From positions 37,098 to 42,266 of the forward strand of contig DEIT01000158.1 in assembly GCA_002352635.1 (NCBI GenBank): DNA of 5,169 nucleotides, written 5' to 3'. Below are positions 1-5,169 of the stretch, piece by piece (position 1 is the stretch's first letter; each line of letters begins with the position of its first letter). This stretch comes from Hyphomicrobiaceae bacterium UBA2767 (GTDB lineage Bacteria; Pseudomonadota; Alphaproteobacteria; Rhizobiales; Methyloligellaceae). A program made the translations under genes and the position numbers. Below the pieces are notes generated by a model. It made no database searches, was not told the origin of the DNA, and saw nothing but the letters and a program-made list of their open reading frames with translations.

Positions 1-1488
1 CCGATCTTTGTGCGTCACCAGATCGAGCGGCAACTCAGTGCGATATTCCTTCCTCATGTGACATTGCGATCCGGTGGTTACATCGTGATCAACCAAACCG
101 AGGCGCTGGTTGCAATTGACGTGAACTCGGGCAAATCAACCCGAGAACATTCAATTGAGGATACCGCACTACGAACAAATCAGGAGGCGGCTGAGGAAAT
201 CGCCCGCCAACTGCGCCTTCGGGACCTTGCCGGCCTTATCGTAATCGACTTCATTGACATGGAAGAGCGGCGCAACAACCGTTCGGTCGAACGCCGCCTG
301 AAAGACGCACTAAAGATAGACAGGGCACGCATTCAGGTCGGACGCATTAGCCCCTTCGGCCTGCTGGAAATGTCGCGTCAGCGCATCCGCGCGGGGCTCT
401 TGGAAGGCAGTACCGTACACTGTGAAGTGTGCCAGGGAACGGGCATTGTTCGATCCACCGAATCGGTTTCCCTCGATATCCTGAGGACAATAGAAGACAC
501 ACTTCTGAATGAAGGCGCTCGCAACCTGATCGTGACTTCAAGTTACGAGGCGGCCCTCTATATCCTGAATTACAAGCGCCCCCATTTGCGGGACGTCGAA
601 AGCCGTTACACGATCAATGTCGCGGTCGCTGCAAACGACAAGCTGCATGGTGCAAATTTCACTGTTGAGGTGGATACATCCGTCGAGGCTGAGCGCCGCG
701 TTGAGGCAACTGCCGTGCAAGTGGACGATACCTCTCAGTTCGATTCAAGCACCGAAGAACAGGATAGCGAGCAGAAGCGTTCGCGCCCACGACGGCGCAG
801 GCGCGGCCGCGGTGATCGCGATGAGGCCGTGTCCGAGTTGGAGTCGACAGGCCGCGCGCAGGATGCTTCGCCTGAAGTCGCAGGATCGGAGTCCGAGGAC
901 CGCGAAGATGGCGCCAGGCGCCCGCGCCGGCGTGGACGACGTGGCGGAAGACGTTCACGCGGCGGACGGGCTCGCACAGAACAAATGGAAGTATCGGATG
1001 CAGTCGCCTCCGAGAATTCCACTGTTGAAAAGACCGAAGGCAGTGATGCGGCGACCGCTGAAGCCGTACCGGCAGCAGCAGGCATGACTGAAACCGTATC
1101 AGCGGACGTCGGTTCGGAGGAAAAACCCAAGCGCAAGCCCCGTCGCGCCAGAGCGAAGACAGACTCTAAGAAATCCGCAGAGCCTGTATCGGATGCCGAT
1201 GAGCCCAAAAAGCGTTCGCCCCGCACGAGAAAGAAAACTGCGGCGAAAAACGGCGATGCGGAGACACCCGGCGTGGTACCCGCTAAGGCAGAAACGGCCG
1301 ATGGCAATGGCAGCACGGACTGGAGCGAAGATGCTGCACCAGCGCCTGCAAAACCAGCTCGGAAAAAACGAGCCAAAAAAGCCGCGCCCAAGGAGACCAC
1401 ACCTGAGGAAACCGGTGAGACCGCTCCTGGCAAGGATAAGAAAGAAGACGGGCCGAGACGCAGCGGCTGGTGGCAGCGCAGAGCGTAA
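1..1488 (+). CDS. rne: Ribonuclease E, C-terminal part (5' end outside window)
   Basis: Endoribonuclease that cuts single-stranded AU-rich RNA in mRNA decay and rRNA/tRNA processing, and scaffolds the degradosome. The reading frame is open from base 1; the GTG at base 10 is an internal Val codon, not a start. The S1 domain and 5' sensor lie upstream, unseen. In residues counted from base 1, D40 (VAIDVNSG) and D83 (IVIDFIDM) match the Mg-binding Asp303/Asp346 of E. coli RNase E with the same 43-residue spacing. The zinc-link motif CEVCQGTG has C141 and C144, again at the E. coli distance from D40. FGLLEMSRQR is intact. After about residue 245 the protein is low-complexity: acidic/Ala-rich spacers alternate with basic blocks at about 259-273, 305-325, 375-386, 403-416 and 451-464. 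It ends GPRRSGWWQRRA (484-495), like the PNPase-binding tail of alphaproteobacterial RNase E. Family call is near certain; RNA-binding and PNPase roles of the tail are inferred from the family. Confidence 0.97.
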   Translation, partial: PIFVRHQIERQLSAIFLPHVTLRSGGYIVINQTEALVAIDVNSGKSTREHSIEDTALRTNQEAAEEIARQLRLRDLAGLIVIDFIDMEERRNNRSVERRLKDALKIDRARIQVGRISPFGLLEMSRQRIRAGLLEGSTVHCEVCQGTGIVRSTESVSLDILRTIEDTLLNEGARNLIVTSSYEAALYILNYKRPHLRDVESRYTINVAVAANDKLHGANFTVEVDTSVEAERRVEATAVQVDDTSQFDSSTEEQDSEQKRSRPRRRRRGRGDRDEAVSELESTGRAQDASPEVAGSESEDREDGARRPRRRGRRGGRRSRGGRARTEQMEVSDAVASENSTVEKTEGSDAATAEAVPAAAGMTETVSADVGSEEKPKRKPRRARAKTDSKKSAEPVSDADEPKKRSPRTRKKTAAKNGDAETPGVVPAKAETADGNGSTDWSEDAAPAPAKPARKKRAKKAAPKETTPEETGETAPGKDKKEDGPRRSGWWQRRA

Positions 1489-1511
1489 TCGCCACAATGC
1501 GAATTCCGATC

Positions 1512-1540
1512 GGGCCGCCATCTGGGCGGCCCTTTCTTTT
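1512..1540 (+). terminator. Intrinsic terminator of rne
   Basis: A perfect 8-bp GC-only stem, GGGCCGCC (1512-1519) and GGCGGCCC (1525-1532), encloses a 5-nt loop and is followed directly by TTTCTTTT (1533-1540). It starts 24 nt after the rne stop. The T tract lies only on the + strand side; the reverse reading has no T tract after the stem, so it should terminate rne but not the convergent aminotransferase efficiently. Its last two bases overlap the aminotransferase stop codon (1541-1539). Confidence 0.9.
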
Positions 1541-2738
1541 ACAATCTGGTTTTAGACCAGTCCTGCAACCGACGTGCCGCTTCACGCATGCGTTCGGTCG
1601 TCCCGGCATAACAGAACCGCATATATTGACTTCCGCGACCCTCGTCAAAATCGACGCCCGGAGTAAGTGCCACACCGCAGTCTTCCAGAATCCTCTTGGC
1701 GAATTCTGAGCTGTCGTTGGTCATGTGGCGAACGTCTGCATAGAGATAAAACGCGCCGTCGGCTGGAAGGATGCTGGTGAACCCGGCTTTTGGAAGTTCC
1801 TCAAGAAGCAGATCCCGGTTGGCCCTATAGATTGCTTTGTTGGCCTCCAGTTCTTCATAGGCTTCGAAAGCGCCAAGTGCGGCGTATTGCGAGATTGCCG
1901 GTGCACAGATGAAGAGGTTTTGCGCCAACCTCTCCAGAGGGCGCACTAGTGCGTCTGGCACGACCATCCAGCCGATCCGCCACCCGGTCATCGAAAAATA
2001 TTTTGAAAAGCTGTTGATCACGATTGCAGTATCAGAATGGGTCAGCGCTGTCTCGGCAGGTTCGTCATAGTCAAGACCGTGATAGATTTCATCGGAAACG
2101 AACCACAGCCCATGCTCCTCGCAAGTTTGCGCAAGCTGAGGCAGGGCATCTTTGACCAACATGGTTCCCGTCGGATTGGATGGGCTGGCCAGCAGCAAGG
2201 CATCGAGCTGCTTCTCTTTATTCAAATCCACCAGTGCTTTGGGTGCCGGCATCCACCTCGTCCCCGCGCCGGTTTCAAGGGTCACTGCTTCCGCCCCCAG
2301 TGCCTTGAGGATATGGCGGTAGCAGGGATAGCCTGGGTTGGGTATAGCAACCCGTGCTCCCTGATCTAGGATAGCGAGAAATGCCAGGATGAATGCCGCT
2401 GATGAACCAGAGGTCACAACCACCCGCTCGGGCGGAACGTTGACCGCGTACTGTCTGCGATAGTGTCCGGCAATCCGCTCCCGCAGCTCTGGAATTCCAA
2501 GCGCATCAGTATAACCGAGGGTGGATTTCTCAAGCGCGGCATGAGCTGCCTCGATTGCACGCGCAGGTGCACCGGTAGCCGGTTGCCCAACCTCCATATG
2601 TATGACATCGGCGCCAGCGGCTGCTTTCTCGTTGGCCACCCGCAACACGTCCATCACGATAAAAGGGTCGATACTACCGCGTGTGGCGAGTGGACGCGGC
2701 AGTCCGGAATTGCCTTGAGGTTGCGTCGTTTTTGTCAC
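1539..2738 (-). CDS. PLP-dependent class I/II aminotransferase (fold type I)
   Basis: Cytoplasmic enzyme expected to move an amino group between an amino acid and a 2-oxo acid through pyridoxal phosphate. The 399-residue length is normal for the family. Visible motifs in order: SGSSAAF at 110-116 (phosphate-binding loop region), NPGYP at 134-138, SPSNPTG at 185-191 with N188, DEIYHGL at 216-222 with D216 (pyridine nitrogen) and Y219, SFSKYFSMTGWRIGW at 243-257 with Schiff-base lysine K246 and phosphate-binding R254, and R374 (YMRFCYA), the usual substrate-carboxylate arginine. All key residues are present, so it should be active. The start is GTG (2738-2736): the frame has a stop five codons upstream with no other start between, and the next Met (residue 29) would remove conserved N-terminal sequence. 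The Shine-Dalgarno is weak (GAAG, 10 nt upstream). It is convergent with rne and divergent from the protease gene, so probably monocistronic. Substrate cannot be told; aspartate-aminotransferase-like or broader specificity are both possible. Confidence 0.95.
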   Translation of the reverse strand: MTKTTQPQGNSGLPRPLATRGSIDPFIVMDVLRVANEKAAAGADVIHMEVGQPATGAPARAIEAAHAALEKSTLGYTDALGIPELRERIAGHYRRQYAVNVPPERVVVTSGSSAAFILAFLAILDQGARVAIPNPGYPCYRHILKALGAEAVTLETGAGTRWMPAPKALVDLNKEKQLDALLLASPSNPTGTMLVKDALPQLAQTCEEHGLWFVSDEIYHGLDYDEPAETALTHSDTAIVINSFSKYFSMTGWRIGWMVVPDALVRPLERLAQNLFICAPAISQYAALGAFEAYEELEANKAIYRANRDLLLEELPKAGFTSILPADGAFYLYADVRHMTNDSSEFAKRILEDCGVALTPGVDFDEGRGSQYMRFCYAGTTERMREAARRLQDWSKTRL

Positions 2739-2792
2739 CGCGCCATCACTTCAATTCTTCGTCACATCTGAGGGAAAAACCATATGTTGGCC

Positions 2793-2820
2793 ACTGTATC
2801 GTCCTATTCTCCGCGATCAA
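2793..2820 (-). promoter_or_regulatory. Possible promoter for the aminotransferase
   Basis: Read on the minus strand, TTGATC (2820-2815) and TACAGT (2798-2793) are separated by 16 bp and resemble sigma-70 -35 and -10 boxes. Transcription would start near 2785 and give a leader of about 45 nt. The match to the -10 consensus is poor, so this is a weak candidate. Confidence 0.22.
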
Positions 2821-2831
2821 TGCGTAACGCA
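2821..2831. repeat. Interrupted palindrome TGCGT-A-ACGCA
   Basis: Perfect 5-bp arms around one central A (centre 2826). It sits immediately upstream of the candidate -35 box of the aminotransferase, where a regulator could bind. Short dyads arise by chance, so a role as operator is only a suggestion. Confidence 0.3.
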
Positions 2832-2863
2832 GACCACCAATGACAATGTGCGAGATACAATCG

Positions 2864-2874
2864 GCCAAATTGGC
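2864..2874. repeat. Interrupted palindrome GCCAA-A-TTGGC
   Basis: Perfect 5-bp arms around one central A (centre 2869), with the same geometry as the palindrome centred at 2826 but a different sequence. The centres are 43 bp apart, about four helical turns. It could be an operator in the divergent control region; not supported beyond symmetry. Confidence 0.3.
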
Positions 2875-2914
2875 ATATAGAAGATGCCTGCACATTACAA
2901 ATGCACAGGTGTCA

Positions 2915-2942
2915 TTGACCCGCCCATCTGGTCCTTCTAGTG
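2915..2942 (+). promoter_or_regulatory. Weak promoter-like boxes before the protease gene
   Basis: TTGACC (2915-2920) is a good -35 match and is followed after 16 bp by CTAGTG (2937-2942), a poor -10. Transcription would begin near 2950, giving a leader of about 70 nt to the ATG at 3019. It overlaps the hairpin at 2920-2950. An alternative lies further down in the AT-rich stretch (TTGATT at 2984-2989, no clear -10). Neither is convincing. Confidence 0.2.
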
Positions 2943-2950
2943 TTGGGCGG
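2920..2950 (+). promoter_or_regulatory. Inverted repeat / hairpin upstream of the protease gene
   Basis: Perfect 7-bp arms CCGCCCA (2920-2926) and TGGGCGG (2944-2950) flank 17 nt, which can form a further small stem (2928-2931 with 2937-2940, one G-U pair). No T tract follows on either strand, so it is not a normal intrinsic terminator. It may be a DNA dyad for a regulator or a leader hairpin; the structure is seen, the role is unknown. Confidence 0.4.
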
Positions 2951-3018
2951 CATTCGGATTGCTTTGTTCCCACAGACAAGCAATTGATTTTTATAAAGAA
3001 AGTTATTCGAACAAGACG

Positions 3019-4455
3019 ATGACCGAACCGGCGAATAATGCACATCGCGGGCTCGCTATGAAGCTCCGCCCAATGCCCCGCTGCGCTGAATTGCTGCGAA
3101 GCGTGGTCGCGCTCCTGCTCGCGGTTTCGCTCTTCGCCGCATCCGCCACATCGGCACGCGCCGCAGGCATCATCCGGGATGCTGAAATCGAGTCGCTGCT
3201 GCGGGTCTATGCCCGGCCGATTTTCAAGGCCGCGGGGCTCAGCCGCCAGAATGTTCACATTCATCTCATTGGTGCCCGCAGCTTCAACGCATTTGTCGTC
3301 GATGGCCGCAACATGTTCTTCCACGTCGGCACCCTCATGCGTTCAGACACACCAAATCAGGTGATCGGCGTCATCGCCCATGAAACCGGTCACATTGCTG
3401 GCGGACACCTGTCCCGCTTGCGTCAGACCATGGCTCACGCGCAATCGACATCGATGATGTTGCGGGTGCTGATACTGGCAGCGACAGCAGCGGGTGCCGC
3501 GACAGGCGCCAACATAGGCGCGGCGGGCGCTGGCGCCCTGCTTGGTAGTGAAGGCATTGCCCAGCGTTACGTGCTGTCATACCGCAGGGCTGAAGAGGCC
3601 TCAGCCGACCTCGCGGCCCTAAGCTACTTGGACGCCACAGGACAGTCAGCCAAGGGCATGCTCAGCACGTTCAGGTACCTCGCCGATCAAAGCCTTAGCT
3701 CGCTCAAATACGCAGACCCATACGTTCAGAGCCATCCATTTCCTCAGCAACGTATCGCCAATCTGCGCGACAAGGCGCAACGCAGTCCCTATTTCGATAA
3801 ACGAGATCCAGGTCTGCTCCAAATCCGTCACGACATGATGCGGGCCAAATTGTCAGGGTTCCTGGATAATCCGCAATCGGTCCTCAACCGATACCCGGCC
3901 AGCGATCAGTCTGTAGCGGCGCGCTATGCGCGAACGATCGCAAGCTACCGTCGTTCTGGACTAGGCGCCTTCATTCCACAAATTAATGCGTTAATCAGCC
4001 TTCAGCCCCACAACCCGTATTTCTATGAACTCAAAGGACAATTTCTGTTCAAGAGCGGAGAAGCGCGCAATGCTGTGCCGCCGTTGCGCAAGGCGGTCGA
4101 GCTTGCGCCCGAGGAACCCCTTATCCGCATCCTGTTAGCACAAGCTTTACTCGCGGACGCGCAGAATAAGCAGCAAGCCAACCAGGCCATGCTGGATGAA
4201 GTCATTTCACATCTCCGCAAAGCGCTGATTAAGGAAAAGTGTTCAGCTATGGGATATCGTCAGCTGGCGACCGCATATGGCCTGAAACGCGATAATGCGA
4301 ACGCGATGCTGGCATCGGCATATGCTTACCAGTATGAAGGCAAATCGAAACTCGCCAAACGGCAAGCCCAAGATGCCAAAAAAATATTCTCGCCAGGATC
4401 CAGAAACTGGTTGAAAGCCGATGATATTCTGAAAGTAAAGTCTTCTGGCTGCTAA
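3019..4455 (+). CDS. Secreted M48-family zinc metalloprotease with TPR-like C-terminus (BepA-like)
   Basis: Predicted periplasmic zinc protease of the BepA/YfgC group, whose E. coli member degrades or assists misassembled outer-membrane proteins. Numbered from the ATG at 3019 (478 residues): signal peptide with basic segment at 14-27, hydrophobic core about 29-43 and cleavage likely after ARA (46-48); HETGH at 121-125 (zinc ligands H121, H125, catalytic E122); EASAD at 193-197 with third ligand E193; HPFPQQRI with H239, equivalent to the zinc-contacting switch histidine of BepA. An Ala/Gly-rich hydrophobic segment lies at 146-175. A clear TPR unit (about 333-366, with the G, A, A, P spacing) starts a helical C-terminal half. 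Mature cysteines are only C408 and C478, the last residue. Start is uncertain: the ATG at 3058 gives a more typical signal peptide (465 residues), and a TTG at 2959 is unlikely since sequence before 3019 looks non-coding. No start has a good Shine-Dalgarno. The DsbA-family gene follows after 16 nt. Confidence 0.93.
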   Translation: MTEPANNAHRGLAMKLRPMPRCAELLRSVVALLLAVSLFAASATSARAAGIIRDAEIESLLRVYARPIFKAAGLSRQNVHIHLIGARSFNAFVVDGRNMFFHVGTLMRSDTPNQVIGVIAHETGHIAGGHLSRLRQTMAHAQSTSMMLRVLILAATAAGAATGANIGAAGAGALLGSEGIAQRYVLSYRRAEEASADLAALSYLDATGQSAKGMLSTFRYLADQSLSSLKYADPYVQSHPFPQQRIANLRDKAQRSPYFDKRDPGLLQIRHDMMRAKLSGFLDNPQSVLNRYPASDQSVAARYARTIASYRRSGLGAFIPQINALISLQPHNPYFYELKGQFLFKSGEARNAVPPLRKAVELAPEEPLIRILLAQALLADAQNKQQANQAMLDEVISHLRKALIKEKCSAMGYRQLATAYGLKRDNANAMLASAYAYQYEGKSKLAKRQAQDAKKIFSPGSRNWLKADDILKVKSSGC

Positions 4456-4460
4456 ACCAC

Positions 4461-4466
4461 AGGAAG
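4461..4466 (+). promoter_or_regulatory. Shine-Dalgarno that fixes the TTG start of the DsbA-family gene
   Basis: AGGAAG ends 5 nt before the TTG at 4472 and begins 6 nt after the protease stop. It is the best ribosome site in the window and favours the TTG over the ATG at 4520, which has no such site and would start inside the membrane anchor. Confidence 0.75.
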
Positions 4467-4471
4467 TCCCC

Positions 4472-5169
4472 TTGAGCAAATCCACCCCCCCTTCTTCAGA
4501 CTCTACAAAATCCGGCCTGATGCAGTTCGTTGTGCCGGCGCTCGTGGGCGCCGTCGTATCGGCTGCAGTGTTCGCCGTATTCCTGAGACTTTCACCCGGC
4601 GCTATGACCGGGCCTGAGCAGGAAGTCGCCACCAAACCTGTCGTCGCTGAGAAACCATCCGGCGGCGATGCGTCACTGAGCCAGGCGCAGCGCGCGGAAG
4701 TTGAGAAAACCGTGCAGGAATACCTGCTCAAGAACCCGCAGATCCTTGTTCAGATGTCAGAAGCGCTTGAACGCCATCAGGCCGAAGAACGTGTGACCCG
4801 CATTCGCTCCGCGATTTCAGAAAATGCCGATGCGATCTTCCGCGACAACTACGGCCTGGAAACGGGCGACCCGGATGGTGACGTCACAATCGTTGAGTTT
4901 TCAGACTACAACTGCCCTTACTGCAAGCGGGCGTTCAATGATCTGACCAAACTGCTGGACTCAGACAAGAAAGTCCGCGTTGTGCTGAAGGAGTTCCCGA
5001 TATTTGGAGAACGTTCGGAAGGCGCAGCCCGCGTTGCGGTCGCAGCCAAGAACCAAGGGAAATATTTTGAGGTGCACGCTGCTCTCCTCAAAAACCGTGG
5101 CCAGAACACCGAGCAGACGGCTTTGAAACTGGCGGAAAACCTGGGCCTGGACATGGACAAGCTGCGCCA
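4472..5169 (+). CDS. Membrane-anchored DsbA-family thiol:disulfide oxidoreductase (3' end outside window)
   Basis: Envelope thioredoxin-fold protein expected to form or rearrange disulfides in exported proteins. The first 232 residues are visible. From the TTG: short polar Ser/Thr/Pro-rich N-terminus (2-15); one hydrophobic segment (about 16-38) with no clear signal peptidase site, so probably an N-in anchor with the rest periplasmic; a linker; a charged helical region about 70-118 whose YLLKNPQILVQMSEAL (84-99) resembles the N-terminal domain of ScsC/Com1-type DsbA proteins; then strand VTIVEFSDYN (138-147) and active site CPYC at 148-151. KEFPIFGERSEGAAR matches the family's conserved stretch after the active site. 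The cis-proline loop and C-terminus are beyond the window, so whether it is an oxidase or isomerase cannot be judged. It is 16 nt downstream of the protease stop with no terminator between, so co-transcription is likely. No promoter of its own was seen. Confidence 0.93.
   Translation, partial: MSKSTPPSSDSTKSGLMQFVVPALVGAVVSAAVFAVFLRLSPGAMTGPEQEVATKPVVAEKPSGGDASLSQAQRAEVEKTVQEYLLKNPQILVQMSEALERHQAEERVTRIRSAISENADAIFRDNYGLETGDPDGDVTIVEFSDYNCPYCKRAFNDLTKLLDSDKKVRVVLKEFPIFGERSEGAARVAVAAKNQGKYFEVHAALLKNRGQNTEQTALKLAENLGLDMDKLR

Larger units (their letters stand above)
2739..3018. other. Non-coding divergent intergenic region
   Basis: This stretch between the divergent aminotransferase and protease genes must carry the promoters of both. 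It is more AT-rich than its flanks, above all at about 2981-3010. It holds two 11-bp interrupted palindromes (2821-2831, 2864-2874), an imperfect dyad (2887-2909, CCTG...CAGG ends) and a 7-bp-stem hairpin (2920-2950). Short open frames cross it on both strands, but their translations look like noise and have no ribosome site. No RNA gene or known riboswitch was recognised. Confidence 0.75.

Noticed and set aside
10..12. GTG as a start codon for the RNase E reading frame
   Set aside because: The frame continues to base 1, and the upstream residues PIF join smoothly with family sequence, so this is an internal Val codon of a longer gene.
779..975. Possible repeat array in the Arg-rich part of rne
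   Set aside because: The similarity comes from repeated CGC/CGT arginine codons; there is no constant unit or spacing.
617..1087. 156-codon + strand frame overlapping rne
   Set aside because: It is a shifted reading of the rne tail, which shows clear family sequence in its own frame.
735..1433. 232-codon open frame on the minus strand inside rne
   Set aside because: It lies antisense to the biased, Arg/Ala/Glu-rich rne tail, whose GC-rich codons deplete stops on the other strand. Its translation is low-complexity and has no recognisable motif.
2037..2369. 110-codon + strand frame opposite the aminotransferase
   Set aside because: It is antisense to the most conserved part of the aminotransferase and has no independent support.
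2840..3022. 60-codon + strand frame whose TGA overlaps the ATG at 3019 (ATGA)
   Set aside because: The ATGA overlap hints at coupling, but there is no Shine-Dalgarno, the composition is non-coding, and it runs through the hairpin and promoter-like sequences.
2746..3324. 192-codon open frame on the minus strand ending 7 nt before the aminotransferase GTG
   Set aside because: It is antisense to the signal peptide and N-terminal coding part of the protease and then crosses the intergenic region. The translation is rich in Cys, Arg and His in no pattern and fits no family; its position just before the GTG seems coincidental.

Overview
The window looks like ordinary chromosomal DNA from an alphaproteobacterium, probably of Hyphomicrobiales type. 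This rests on three things: the RNase E protein ends in the tryptophan-containing tail typical of alphaproteobacterial RNase E, the gene order (rne, aminotransferase, M48 protease, DsbA-family protein) is one I associate with that group, and the coding DNA is fairly GC-rich. The genus cannot be told from the sequence. No rRNA, tRNA, CRISPR array, insertion sequence, phage gene or attachment site was seen.

Layout. Bases 1-1488 (+) hold the 3' part of rne: the catalytic DNase I-like subdomain, the zinc-link cysteines and the whole disordered, Arg/Lys-rich tail. A strong intrinsic terminator (1512-1540) follows and touches the stop codon of a convergent gene. That gene (2738-1539, -) is a complete fold-type I PLP aminotransferase with a GTG start. 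A non-coding stretch of about 280 bp (2739-3018) separates it from a divergent pair on the + strand. It holds two short palindromes, a hairpin and only weak promoter-like boxes. The + strand pair is a secreted M48 metalloprotease with C-terminal TPR-like helices (about 3019-4455, BepA-like) and, 16 nt later, a membrane-anchored DsbA-family CPYC thioredoxin-fold protein (from 4472, cut by the window end).

How they work together. RNase E is the cytoplasmic core of mRNA decay and rRNA processing. Its basic tail and terminal GWWQRR motif point to RNA binding and PNPase recruitment. The aminotransferase is a stand-alone metabolic gene. The protease and the DsbA-family protein very likely form an operon for envelope protein quality control. 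The mature protease has exactly two cysteines, one of them its last residue, so it could itself be a substrate of the oxidoreductase.

I found no convincing sign of a new system. The most interesting points are the protease/oxidoreductase pairing, the structured intergenic region, and a minimal ORF overlapping the GTG start of the aminotransferase.
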